A stretch of 64,000 nt of DNA from Danio rerio (lineage: Eukaryota > Chordata > Actinopteri > Cypriniformes > Danionidae). The translations under genes were made by a program, and so were the position numbers. Numbering within the stretch: position 1 is the first letter of the stretch; each line of letters opens with the position of its first letter. Of the stretch, positions 53,827 to 64,000 are shown one piece after another. The stretch covers positions 10,877,501 to 10,941,500 of the forward strand of contig NC_133194.1 in NCBI RefSeq assembly GCF_049306965.1, written 5' to 3'. The notes under the pieces were generated by a model. The model was not told where the DNA came from. It did not search any database and saw nothing but the letters and a program-made list of their open reading frames with translations.

Positions 53827-55081
53827 ACAGTGGGTACGGAAAGCATTTAGCCCCCCTTACATTTTTCATTCTTTGTTATATTGCAGCCTTTTTGCAGATT
53901 TATTGCAGATTTTAAAAAGAAAAACTGAAATATCACATGGTGATATCTCAGGTATTCAGACCATTTGCTCAGTATTTAGTAGAAGCACCCTTTTGTACGT
54001 AACACAGCCATGAGTCTTTTTGGGAAAGATGCAACAAGTTTTTCACACCTGGATTCGGGGATCCTCTGCCATTCCATGCTCTCCAGCTCTGTCAGGTTGG
54101 ATGGTAAATGTTGGTGGACAGCATATTTAAGACTCTCCATAGTTGCTCAATTGGGTTATAGTCAGGGCTCTGGGTGGGCCATTTAAGAACAGTCACAGAA
54201 GCCAGTCATTTTAGCTGTGTGATCATTGTCTAGTTGGAAAGTAAACTCTTGACCCAGGCTGAGGTCCTGAGGCAAGAATTAAGGCCAAACAGTTCTATTT
54301 TGGTCTCATCAGACCAGAGAATCTTCACCATTTTAGCAATCTCCATGCAGGATTTCATGTGTCTTGCACGGAGGAGAGGCTTCCGTCGAGCCACTCTGCT
54401 GTACAGCCCTGACTGCTGGAGGGCTGTGATGGTTGACTTCCTGCAGTTTTCTCCCATCTCCTCACTGTATCTCTGCACCTCAGCCACAGTGATTTTTGGG
54501 TTCTGCTTTACCTCTCTCACCAAGGCTCTTCTCTCCGGATAGATCAATTTGGGATGGGTTCTGGTAAACCTCTTCCATTTAGGTTTTATGGAGGCCTGTG
54601 TTCTTAGGAACCTAAATTTTTTTTTTTTCTAACCTTGGCCAGGTCTGTGCCTTGCCACAATTTTGTCTCTGAGCTCTTACGGCACTTCATTTGACCTCAT
54701 GACTCTCATTTGCTCAGACTTGCATTGTGAGCTGCAAGTATAAAGTGAGGTGTGTGGCTTTCCTAATCCAGCCCAATCAGAAAAATCAAACACAGCTGGA
54801 CTCAAATGAAGGTGAAGAACCATCTCAAAAGTGATCAGAAGAAATTGACAGCACCTGAGTTAAATGTATGAGCGTCACAACAAAGGGTCTGGATACTTAG
54901 GACCATGTGATATATCAGTTTTTCTTTTTTAATAATTTTACAAAAATGTCAACATTTCTGTGTTTTCCTGTCATTATGGGGTGCTGTGTTTACATTAATG
55001 AGGAAATTAATGAGGAAAAAATATCTTAAATGGTTTTAGCAATAGGCTGCAAAATACTGAATACTTTCCTTACTCACTGTA
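53827..55081 (-). mobile_element. Tc1-like DNA transposon, internally deleted
   Basis: The termini ACAGTGGGTACGGAAAGCAT and ACTTTCCTTACTCACTGT are inverted. On the minus strand (within 54,230-54,547) an open frame reads ERRALVREVKQNPKITVAEV, GENCRKSTITALQQSGLYSR, RKPLLRARHMKS and ILWSDETKIELFGLNS. These are the N-terminal DNA-binding domain and the first catalytic Asp (SDETK) of a Tc1 transposase. The remainder of the catalytic domain, with the second Asp and the Glu, is missing, so it is non-autonomous. About 1.25 kb against about 1.6 kb for whole Tc1 elements. Confidence 0.88.
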
Positions 55082-55394
55082 TATGCACACACACATAATA
55101 ATAATGATAAAATAAATGTATTTCTTTCTCTAAAAAATTACTTTTTTCTCAAACCAGAATTTTAATCTTAAAAATATCTTAAATATCCTAAAATAAACAT
55201 TGCAAAAATGTACCTGCATACAAAAAAAATACCAACAATACAAAACATTTAACTGTATTTTTATATTAAAGAACATGTAAACAGCAAGAAATTCACTCTT
55301 CAAACAACACAGGTCAATAAATGTGAAATATTTTCAATTTCTTAATTTTTATTAAGCAAATTCCAGATTACAAAGAAGAAATGCCACAGTCTCA

Positions 55395-55443
<49 letters not shown>
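55395..55443. repeat. (TAA)n microsatellite
   Basis: About 16 AAT/TAA units. Confidence 0.95.
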
Positions 55444-55444
<1 letters not shown>

Positions 55445-57060
55445 TGTCATCATCATCTTAAGTATCAGGCACAATTGCTTTGGCATTATGGAATGAAAGG
55501 CATGCGAAGCTGAAGAAACAGAAAACTAAAAAACATTTAGCTGAGAGAGAAAAAAAATCGAGAAATGAAAGGTAAAAGAGGAGAAGACAAGTCAAATGAG
55601 TGAGGCCGTTTTAGCTTAATGGGACTTCGAGAGAGACAAATCAAGACAAAGGACAGACCACGGGGAGAAAGCAGAATAATAAAAACCCTTAGAGGAAAAG
55701 GCTATGAAGATGAAAAAATAAATAAAAAATGTCATGCAAAATGGTACATACATATTTATAAGCCAGACCCTCAGCGTAGACGGCAACAACAACAAATGTC
55801 AACTGGAACTGCGAGAGCAGAAAGCTCATTATAACGCAATTATTAGCAAAACACAAAAACATAAACATATATTCACATTTTTCAGACTTAAAAGCAGACT
55901 AAATTTGTACCATCAGCAATGCTTGAATAAATATTAGGATCCAAAATCATTCCCTCTACTCTTTTCAGTTTCCATAAATCAAACCTTCATTTCTGCATAT
56001 TTCTCGCATAATATGGCTATAATATAGATTATTATTCTATGAATTTCTTTTCTATCCAGCAGGAGCCAGTCCTGTTCTTCATTACTATTTATATTTATAT
56101 AACTATTTATCTTGACAATATTTACACACAATGATGAACTCTATCAGTTATAACACTCTGGAAAATATTTCAAGCTTTTGTGCATGATAATATTAAGAGG
56201 TAATTAAGATAATCTCTGTTAGTTAACATACTTTATTTTTGAGCTATTTTTCTACAAAGGTCAACATATAGGCATTAGGAAAAATTAGATTTTTCGGTTT
56301 AATATTCATACTGTACAAACTGTCCTTACTGCATTGCTCAATCGATGCAGCACCGCAGGCACCAGGTATGGAAGTGCTGACTCATCTGCCTCGTTTTAGT
56401 CAATGAATCGAATACAAATTTCATTTAGCCCTGCTTGTGGTTCTGACTAGTCATTCTTTAATGCACTAATAATTCTTCGCCACTAGATGGCGCAGTTTAC
56501 TAGAGGTGGAGAACAAAATCATATTGCTTTGTGCCAGAGCCGTAACTGCCATAGACATTGAGGGAAACATGACTGCTTATGAACAAATTGTCCTTCTAAG
56601 TGTTCGATATTGATGCTGTTTGTTGTAAGGGTGACACAAAGTTTTAAAAGCACATTGTTAAGCTGGTTATGAAGTCTAATAACGCCAATTCCTGTTTAAA
56701 GGACAGAGAAGAAAATCGATAAAAAGGCGGGCTTTGCTGTTTAACGTTACTGAACCCAGAGACAAACACAAATTTCAGCTCGATGCTTCCGTTTTTAACG
56801 GTGAAAATTATGAGGTAAGTAAGTTGCTAAGTATTCATATTTAAACACTGTTTAATGAAAGAAAAATAAAAAAATAAACCCTTACGAAAACTAACCATGT
56901 TTTAAGTGGTAAATGTAACCATAGTGCATTTACCTTAGACGGACTTGGGGTTGAGATGGTTAATGTTGTAAAACCATAGATAATTGGGTTTTGCAACACT
57001 AACCCATAGTTTAACATTGATAGTTAATAATTGGTTATTAAAATGGTAGTAAAACACAAT
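55444..57060. other. Intergenic, no gene seen
   Basis: Two overlapping A-rich open frames (55,619-55,834 and 55,734-55,937) have no domain or conservation signal. A block at 56,490-56,600 (CTAGATGGCGCAGTTTAC) looks repeat-like. Confidence 0.4.
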
Positions 57061-57062
57061 TT

Positions 57063-57238
57063 ACCCTGCTGAAAACAACCAGCTTATACCCTGCTAAGCT
57101 GGTTCGCTGGTTTTAGTTGGTTGACCAGCCTGGTTTTAAAGTTGAAGTGGCCAAAACCCCTCTAAAACCAGGCTGGTCAACCAGATAAAACCAGCCAACC
57201 AGCTTAGGCTGGTTTAAGCAGTTTGTTTTCAGCAGGGC
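57063..57238. mobile_element. Compact palindromic MITE (CCCTGCTGAAAAC ends)
   Basis: The left end CCCTGCTGAAAACAACCAGC mirrors the right end TTTGTTTTCAGCAGGG. The interior is built of CCAGC/GCTGG words as at 29,775-30,062, sharing AAGTGGCCAAAACCCCTC. It has no coding capacity. Confidence 0.8.
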
Positions 57239-57926
57239 TAGCTAGACCAATTGTAAAACCATGTCCTGTGACCCAAAATGCACATTTTTCTAATATTTAA
57301 TTTGAAAAGTAGACATGTTTACTACAAATAAAAACAAAAATCATGGGCACAGTTGTTAAACAATGATAACTAGATTTTAACATTATCCAACAGACAGCCT
57401 AACAAAATCGAACCCATCCTGTTATGTTGGGGAAACTCTTGTCAGAATATTGGTCATATTCATGAAGCTATTATAAATATTTAATTAATGCTCTTACAGA
57501 AATCTTTTTTTTTTTTGTAAAATCCCTGAAGTTCCCATAATAGCCCTTTAAGATGTACGCCCGGAGGTCTTTGAAGCTAGAGATAATAAACTCTTACTAC
57601 AAGTTAACTTGGGACAGTTGTTAAATAAAATGCACCCCATTTAGACGGTTCAAACCTGACCCTAGTCTTACACTTGCTGGATTCAAAATATGTGGGAGCT
57701 GTATTAAATGGTACAAATCACATACTGTATGCTTCGCAACTTCAGAAACCAACAGACACTGCATTCATTTTGTGTTTAGTTTTTATTTTCTTACATTTTT
57801 TGTTTTAATTTATAACTGGAAGATGTGTCGGATATAGTGTTGCTCGAAGGGTTAAACTTGTAGCTCTGTATTGGCTTTGCAATAATGTTGTTTATAGTAA
57901 AAATGTAAAAAAATAAAATAAAATAA

Positions 57927-57929
<3 letters not shown>
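57239..57929. other. Intergenic, nothing recognised
   Basis: No supported feature. Confidence 0.35.

Positions 57930-58012
<83 letters not shown>
57930..58012. repeat. (TA)n microsatellite
   Basis: About 82 bases of pure TA. Confidence 0.95.
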
Positions 58013-58019
<7 letters not shown>

Positions 58020-59253
58020 CTGATTAAAATAGTTAAACCTGATTAATAGTATTTTTGTTTTACTATTATTTAGTTTCTCCCCCAATGTCCATTACATAGT
58101 TACGGCCTTGCTTTGTGCTATTATTAAAGGCTTTCTCATGCTGATTTCTTTAATTACTTTTCATAATTCCATAACAGGTCTACTCTAAAAGATGATCTCT
58201 AACACTGCTGTGCTGCAATAGGCACAGGATGGATATACAATAGCTTCTCTCATAATATAGTATACACGTAAGGTTTAGATTCTTTTTGTATGATAAACGA
58301 TTAAATTAATAGTTGTAGTAATAATAATATCAATAATAAAAGCGAAGTAACGGCTGCATTTTTAAGATGATGACTGAACAGCGAAGGAGAGAATATCTCC
58401 TGCATTCATATACTGTAGGAGTCAGTCTCCACTCTAGATTAAAGTAAGTTGTTTCAAATGGTTTCCTTTTCGTATCGTGCTATGTCACTGCTAGACGGTG
58501 TTATTTTTTTATTCAATATGAGAGCACAAGAAAACACAAGGCATATTGAGGGCCGTGGGGCCAAGCGTACAACATCATCCCAGTAAAGAAACATCAGTCA
58601 GCTTTGTAGAACATCATCTACCCTGATGTACAAATCTAAAAACATTACAAATTGATAGTAAAGGACGAATCGGACCCCTGCACCTAAAGTTTTCCTTGCC
58701 CACACGATAAAACATAATATGTTGAACTACACTAGATGACTACTGCGGTTTATATGTGTTATGTACAGAAATTGTCCACTGAAACACATCTGTGACACCG
58801 TTTAAAATAAAATCGGCCACCTTTGGGGGCGCATTCGTGTCTTTATGCTTTAGTATAAACAAGGAATGATATAAACAGGCTCATGACACTCAAGATTTAT
58901 GAAGTGGAATGAAAAAATGGACTCAGTTTTTACATACAAATTTAAATATGTATACAATTATTCTCAACTACTTCGGTCAGTATTTTGCACAATTTTTTCT
59001 GTTTTCATCCTCCTCCATACATTCGTTCTATATGTATAAATCCCAATTCCTTCAGTCCTTTGTTAAATCTCACTCTGAGAATCTGTTAAAACATTATTCA
59101 GGCACAGAATTGCGAGTAAAATGCTTCATTGTCTACCTCTTTGCAACTTAGCACCCTTTTCTCCATTTTTCTGCCATTGTCTCTGGAGTTTTACCCTCTT
59201 TCCTAAGGTTATACTCATATTTGTGTTGTTTAGGTATTGAATGCGGAGGAGCT
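58013..59253 (-). other. Probable cacng7 3' UTR and 3' flank
   Basis: Non-repetitive sequence downstream of the cacng7 stop. A minus-strand AATAAA lies at 58,508-58,513, about 740 bases past the stop, a plausible poly(A) signal. No other feature. Confidence 0.4.
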
Positions 59254-59709
59254 CTAACACGGGGATGCGCTCATACGCATATGCGCATGATAACGAGGAG
59301 GCGGGACTGCAGATGGGGGCGCGGCCATTGGGAGAGACTGAGGGACGTGGCTGCTGGAATGGGAAGAGTGGATGGTGTGAGGATAGGAAGAGGAGGAGGA
59401 GGAGGAAGCAGGTGGGAGGTGATAACTGGCCCCGGAGGAGGGGCCCGAGGAAGAGGGCGGATTAGATGGCCCGCTGCCTTTCGTTTGAGGAGGCAGGGGG
59501 GTCTGGTTGAGCTGAATGGAGATGTCGCTGGACACCTCAGAGCCGCTGCGTCCACGTTGAGGAGGAGGCCACGAGTCGGGGTGCAGGTACTGGCCACTGT
59601 AGTCACTGCATTCAGACAGACGAGGGCGATACAGTGCAGGGTGGGGTCGGTACATCTCTTCCTCAGCGTAACGTTTCATGAAGAGATAGACTGACATGAC
59701 CCCAGCACC
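59254..59709 (-). CDS. cacng7: cacng7 last coding exon (456 nt)
   Basis: The acceptor TTGGCTAG precedes 59,709; the stop TAG is at 59,254-59,256. The phase-0 junction gives LLKE|GAGVMS. The exon encodes 151 aa, about 65 more than I recall for the mammalian exon. The excess is low-complexity Pro/Ser/Gly/His between SIQLNQTPLPP and the conserved end. Confidence 0.92.
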   Translation of the reverse strand, partial: GAGVMSVYLFMKRYAEEEMYRPHPALYRPRLSECSDYSGQYLHPDSWPPPQRGRSGSEVSSDISIQLNQTPLPPQTKGSGPSNPPSSSGPSSGASYHLPPASSSSSSSYPHTIHSSHSSSHVPQSLPMAAPPSAVPPPRYHAHMRMSASPC

Positions 59710-62126
59710 CTAGCCAAACAAAACTAGTCAATGAGGTGCATTATTCAGCTCATTTCAAATTCAGGAGAACATCATAGAAGTTAAATGTTTCTAGAATCTA
59801 ACAGGTACCAGATAAAGAGATGTTCGGAGAAATCACACTTTTCTCTGTGATAGTGCCATGCAAAAATAAAAATAAAAACAAACTTTCAGGGCTGTTTTTT
59901 TTTTTTTAAAGCATAAATTTAGCCAATTAGAAATGCTCTCTGCCCAAGGGGTAAGGGTTTGGCTGGTAAGCATGACCCAGTTAGCCATAACTACACCATC
60001 TGGGGGCAAAAAAATGTGACAAGATGGCAGAAAAAGATGAAAGAAAAAACATATGCAAATTCATCAGTGCAATTTTTTATTGAAGACAGTGTTACCGCAC
60101 ATGATGGTCTGGAAAAAAACATGTCATCTGTTTTAATTAACTTTTTTATTTTTGACTTTCAAACGTTTGGGCTTCGTTTTTATTTTGTTTTTATTCAACA
60201 GGGGCAAAAGTGACATTTTATAACGACATTGACAGTATTTTATTAAAATAAATGCTTTTCTCCTAAACCAGAGACGCCCAAACTAGGGCCGGTGGGCCAA
60301 AGTTGGTTCTTTGTATCCTTTGATTTGGCTAGGCAGAGAGAAAATAATTGGGAAGGATTGGGGAACACCTTAACAGAAATGCTCAATTCTATTTTAATGT
60401 AACCTTTTGTTTATTTGTTTGTTTTATTTTTGAGCTACAAAAAAAGCTAAATGAAATTTAAAGTTTCAATTAAATGTTGTAAATAAATCAGAATTTTAAA
60501 AAAATGTACATAACAAACGGGACAATGCAGAAGACACGAGCGTGCAAATCAGGTTAATCATTCATGACTAGCGTATTTGACATTGAATTCCATTGTTTTA
60601 TAAATGGATTTGTTAATGGTTTTACTGAAATAAGCTTGTTAAAATAATATACATTTAATTTTTTTAGAATGCTTTAGTAAATATAGTTGAAGTAATTGTT
60701 TTCTATTTATTTATAAATATTATGAAATAAATTAGGATATTACCCATGGCAACTTTAATGTAATAATTATTTACTTAATAAAATCATGACTTCTAGTTGA
60801 TCATTTGGAAAAGTGGCAGAAGGTAGATTTTTTCGATAAATCATCCATTGAACTGCTTTGCTATCATTACAAATACTGCTAAAGATCTTTTGGAACCCAC
60901 ATGGACCCAAGATTATCATAGAAATCAGTCAAGTTTGGTGAAAAAGATCATGGTTTGGGGTTACATTGGGTGTGGAGCCATGCGAGAGCTCTTTAGAGTG
61001 GATGTCAAAATCCACAACCTGTGTTGGCAAGACATTTGTGCTGCCCATTACATTACAAACTGCAGGAAAGGGCAAAATCTTCAGCAGGATAGCGCTCCTT
61101 CTCATACTTCATCCTCCACATCAAAGTTCCTGAAAGCAAAGAAGGTCAAAGTGCTCCAGGATTGGCCAGCCCAGTCATTAGACATGAACATTATTGAGCA
61201 TGTCTGGGGCAAGATGACTCCAAAGAATCTCGATGAACTCTGGAAGTCCTGCAAGAATGCTTCTGTTGCCATTCCAGATGACTTCATTAATACGTTATTT
61301 GAGTCATTTCAGAGTTGTAGGGAGGCAGTCTTCCAAACTCATGGGAGTCAAACACAATATTCATTCTTTTCCACTGCACCACGACTGACATGTATATTCT
61401 ATACTGGACATTATTTCTGTTAAGTGACAAGACTTTTGTCCACTATAATACACCATAATACACTTCTGATACCAAATGATCAAGTAGAAGTGAAGTTATT
61501 AATTGTTTGTCTTAAAACTTGGATGAGTGACAAGACTTTTGTCAGGAAGTATATTATTATAGTATGTGCTAGTACATAAACAGGGTCTGATTTTCTCTAT
61601 TTATTAAATCCTAAACATTTGTCTACCTCCGGATTAAAAGTTAAATGATGTTTCTTAAGTGTGATCTGCTGGGCCCCCCTGCATCTGCATATATATGAAT
61701 ATAAGTGGAGGTTACTGCAGTCACTAGATGCTGACATTTACAAATTGCTGCACTGAACTTGTGAATTAGCATATATGCAGCAAAACAGAAATGTGTAGCC
61801 TTCACCCCAGCAAAAGCTTGGCTAAAATTAATGCATACTGATGAGGGCAGACCTATTGGTTTAGAAGCGAACAGCAGTGAAAGCTGTTAACACAGCTGCA
61901 TATTAATGAACTGAGCTCTGTGATAAGAGTACACACAATGTCAGCTCGAGTGCTAACAGATGCTGGTCTCTGTCACTGACCTCTTTGAGCAGGAAGGAGC
62001 TGGCAGCAAAGGCAAACGACCAGCCGTAATGGTAATGAAAGAACTGCTCTGGCTCCCGAGGCCTGTTCATCACTTCATCATTGATACTGGAGATATACAA
62101 AACCAGACCAACCACTAAACTCAAAC
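59254..62126 (-). CDS. cacng7: TARP gamma-7 (calcium channel gamma-7 subunit), 3' part only
   Basis: Two coding exons are present, 62,126-61,981 and 59,709-59,254. The remaining 5' exons (TM1, the GLW loop, TM2) must lie beyond 64,000. The visible protein reads LSLVVGLVLYISSINDEVMN (TM3 end and loop), YGWSFAFAASSFLLKEGAGV (TM4) and MSVYLFMKRYAEEEMYRPHP, then RPRLSECSDYSGQYLHPDSW and a long Pro/Ser/His tail ending MSASPC. RYAEEEMYRPHP separates gamma-7 from gamma-5, and the SPC end is the type-II TARP terminus. Known role: type-II TARP that modulates AMPA receptors, mainly in cerebellum in mammals; it lacks the TTPV ligand. It is tandem with cacng8 on the same strand. Confidence 0.92.
59710..60260 (-). 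other. cacng7 last intron, nothing recognised
   Basis: No exon or named element in this part. Confidence 0.4.
60262..60478. repeat. Dispersed repeat, inverted partner of 36.80-37.03 kb
   Basis: AGAGACGCCCAAACTAGGGC, TTGATTTGGCTAGGCAG, AATGTAACCTTTTGTTTATT and TTTGAGCTACAAAAAAAGC are the reverse complement of the intron 1 copy in cacng8. Confidence 0.65.
60784..61546 (+). mobile_element. Tc1-like DNA transposon, 5' part deleted (in cacng7 intron)
   Basis: Same family as 9,248-10,082. The left end begins inside the terminal repeat (GACTTCTAGTTGATCATTTGG). At the right end ACAAGACTTTTGTC occurs twice, at about 61,427-61,440 and 61,530-61,543, the IR/DR arrangement of Tc1 elements such as Sleeping Beauty. 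It sits antisense to cacng7. Confidence 0.88.
60848..61423 (+). pseudogene. Tc1-like transposase, N-terminally deleted
   Basis: An uninterrupted frame of about 190 codons covers the catalytic domain: KIMVWGYIGCGAMRELFRVD, LQQDSAPSHTSSSTSKFLKA (second catalytic Asp), QDWPAQSLDMNIIEHVWGKM (Glu about 34 residues on) and IPDDFINTLFESF. The helix-turn-helix DNA-binding half and the first catalytic Asp are absent, so it cannot act as a transposase by itself. The frame's apparent start upstream of the match is not a real start. Confidence 0.85.
61547..61980 (-). other. cacng7 last intron, exon-proximal part
   Basis: Nothing recognised; the donor of the next-to-last exon (GAG|GTCAGT) opens at 61,980. 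Confidence 0.4.
61981..62126 (-). CDS. cacng7: cacng7 next-to-last coding exon (146 nt)
   Basis: The acceptor CTCTCTCAG precedes 62,126 and the donor GAG|GTCAGT follows 61,981. The exon enters with two bases of a Gly codon and leaves in phase 0. It encodes LSLVVGLVLYISSINDEVMN, RPREPEQFFHYHYGWSFAFA and ASSFLLKE. Confidence 0.94.
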
Positions 62127-62234
62127 CTGAGAGAGAAAAAAGGGAGAAGACAGTAAGTATTGACAGGATAAAGGATAAGGTTAAATCATGCAAAACATAT
62201 AGGTTAATAAAAAAAGAGGATAGAGTAGACTAGA

Positions 62235-62830
62235 AACAACCTACTGAAAAACAATGCTAAATCAAGTTGATTTGGCTTGTCTTAGATCATTTAAGGTAGT
62301 TTCTTAGATCTGCCCAAGCTAGATTCATAGCATGACTGGCTGAAAATGCCTAGAAATCCTCTAAAAAAAAAAGCCAGGAGACCCGCCTGAACTGACCCTG
62401 GATTTCTCACAGTAGGCCTAGATGTTTTTGGCTTGTCCTAGCAAGTTTAAGATGGCCATCCAGCCTGACCAAGCTTGTATTTAGCTGGATTTCAAACCTG
62501 ACAAGCTAAAAGAAAGATGAAAACCTCTCAAATACCGCATCAGTATGACCAACCTGACCAGGCTCTAGTTTGTTGGTCCTCCAGTAGATAGTTTACTGGT
62601 ATTACATGATCTGCTGGTCTGGCCAAGGATGTTTTCATCTTAATTTGTAGCCTGAAAAGTTAAGTGTCCAAAATCCATCCAAAACTATAGCCAAAATCCA
62701 GTCTGATAGATAGTTTTCTGTGCTGAGATGGAATAAGGTGGTCTTAGGTGGCCTCCCAGACAAACCAAGTTTGCATTCAACTACATTCGAACCCTCTCAT
62801 TCTAACCTCCTAGTCAAAAGACCAGTGTTA
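62235..62830. repeat. Decayed CCAGC/GCTGG repeat in cacng7 intron
   Basis: Diverged words such as CCTGAACTGACCCTGG, AGCCTGACCAAGCTTG, AGCTGGATTTCAAACCTGAC and TGACCAACCTGACCAGGC recall 29,775-30,062, with many changes. It is an old copy or several fragments. Confidence 0.5.
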
Positions 62831-63640
62831 GCAAATTCTCCTACAATAGATGGTTCAATGTAGGTCTTAGATGGCAATTTCTGATATCACTGAACATCTC
62901 TGGTAAACATAGATCTTATAATTATTAGTCTTCTCCTCTAGATGTCACTCTTATCCTTACCTTGCTTGATATCACAGTGAATAGTTAAACATGGCGAACG
63001 CAGGTGGGGAAGGTGAACACTTGTATGGTATGTAAATATTTCAGATTTTGTAAGCGCAGGTCTGTTTATTTAACAGTTCCAATCCTTGCCGATCTGGGCC
63101 AGTCAGCACAAATACATTCCATACCCAACATAGTGGTGCTAATAACCGATAGCTCTCGAATGTAATACAAATGCGTCAGTTGTTGCCTTGGTAATATAGC
63201 AATATATATGATGATCAGATATTTTCTTCTTTTTAATGCTTATTTTTAACTGATATTTACTTTGTTAATGAGTACATATTCTATGAGTCGCATATGGAGA
63301 AACTGGCAGCCAGGTAACAGATTGGCTACATCCAGGGGCACCGCTAGGGGGGGAAGTTAAGAGGATTCTAAGGGCTCATGCCGTTTTGGAAAAATGCTTT
63401 CATAGGGCCAGTGGCCAGCAGTGTCCCGGCTACATCATTTGCACAATACCGAAACAGTTATCTAAAAAGAGGTCATCCACATACAGAATGTTTTGTAATC
63501 ATGCTGTGCTGTACTAGGGTTCCATGGACATATAACTGGAACCATACCTGACTGTTATAAGAACCTTTTGTCACCATAGTGGAAAAGCTGACAAGAACAA
63601 AGCAATATGCATGATTTGCCATGCTGAGGTGAAATATATA
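62831..63640 (-). other. cacng7 intron, nothing recognised
   Basis: No exon for the missing TM2 or N-terminal part of cacng7 was found here on the minus strand. Confidence 0.45.
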
Positions 63641-63644
63641 TTAT

Positions 63645-63838
63645 GATTGTATATATTATGATTACGTTTGATCTTAAAGGCGCTCTATAAAAATCTAGGT
63701 ATACCTAGGCATGGGTCCAAGTGGATGCTGCACACTGGTGGTGGTGTGGAGAACCCCCCCCATCCCCCCATGATTGTGAAGCGCTTTGGGTATAAGGCTA
63801 TACACAATAAATCCGCTATGTAAATACACATTACATTA
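63645..63838 (+). repeat. Probable 3' tail of an L2-type LINE or LINE-tailed SINE
   Basis: GGATGCTGCACACTGGTGGT, TGAAGCGCTTTGGGTATAAG, CAATAAATCCGCTATGTAAA and a TACATTACATTACA end are the typical 3' end shared by fish L2 LINEs and the SINEs they mobilise. Similarity is judged by eye. Confidence 0.5.
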
Positions 63839-64000
63839 CATAGTTGAAAAGATCAGTACATGAAGATGGGCACACGGTGAGCCTCAGACACCATTGTTTC
63901 CTCGATCTCGTGTAAATTCCACGAGTGTAAAACCCAGGTGAAATATAGGCATATCAGAACACAAACCAGACAGTTGCATGACTCTCAGGGCACGCCCTTA
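63839..64000. other. Window edge, nothing recognised
   Basis: No feature could be supported in the last 160 bases. Confidence 0.35.

Noticed and set aside
54234-54542. 102-codon + strand frame in the Tc1 element
   Set aside because: It is the complement of the transposase frame on the minus strand, which shows the real family motifs.
55619-55937. Two overlapping basic small frames
   Set aside because: A-rich composition, no start context, no family; judged chance frames.
59221-59694. 157-codon + strand frame, Arg/Gly-rich
   Set aside because: Antisense shadow of the cacng7 last exon, whose strand is fixed by homology and splice sites.

Overview
The window is vertebrate DNA, almost certainly zebrafish (Danio rerio) or a very close relative. 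It is AT-rich and full of microsatellites. It carries at least nine copies or fragments of the tRNA-derived SINE known in zebrafish as DANA, several Tc1-type DNA transposons and many short inverted-repeat (MITE-like) elements. The only host protein genes I can support belong to one family, the voltage-gated calcium channel gamma subunits (CACNG; claudin-like four-helix membrane proteins, several of which are AMPA-receptor auxiliary subunits, TARPs). Their exons follow the family's usual sizes and phases, with GT/AG splice sites.

Layout: (1) 1-7.9 kb is intergenic DNA made of repeats and AT-rich sequence. (2) 8.0-15.0 kb holds cacng6 on the + strand, complete in four coding exons (277 aa). A broken Tc1 element lies in its second intron, and an older inverted-repeat element in its third. 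(3) 15-31.4 kb is intergenic and almost gene-free: hAT-like and other MITEs, a nested insertion with a perfect 8-bp target duplication, a 252-bp tandem duplication, a Tc1 remnant and SINE-like repeats. (4) 31.46-39.82 kb holds cacng8 (TARP gamma-8) on the - strand, with four coding exons (421 aa) ending in the type-I TARP PDZ ligand TTPV. A CpG-rich segment near 46.7-47.1 kb with a good minus-strand splice donor may be its promoter and untranslated first exon. (5) 40-59 kb is intergenic: a 1.27-kb element carrying a minisatellite, local duplications (including a nearly identical 1.09-kb tandem duplication at 48.7-50.8 kb) and a Tc1 element. (6) 59.25-62.13 kb holds the last two coding exons of cacng7 on the - strand; its 5' exons lie beyond the right edge.

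The cluster cacng6-cacng8-cacng7 matches the mammalian CACNG7-CACNG8-CACNG6 block in content and order. As I recall it, the mammalian genes all share one strand; here cacng6 faces the other two, so a local inversion of cacng6 is implied. Gamma-8 and gamma-7 traffic and modulate AMPA receptors (gamma-7 is type II, with an atypical C-terminus). Gamma-6 belongs with the muscle gamma-1 branch and modulates calcium channels. Fish have a/b paralogues of these genes, and I cannot tell from the window alone which set this is. I saw no endogenous retrovirus, no CRISPR array and no functional tRNA or rRNA gene. I did not find a clearly new biological system; the most interesting signals are structural: the inversion, the recent duplications, a micro-inversion inside a SINE, dated nested insertions and the enlarged gamma-7 tail.
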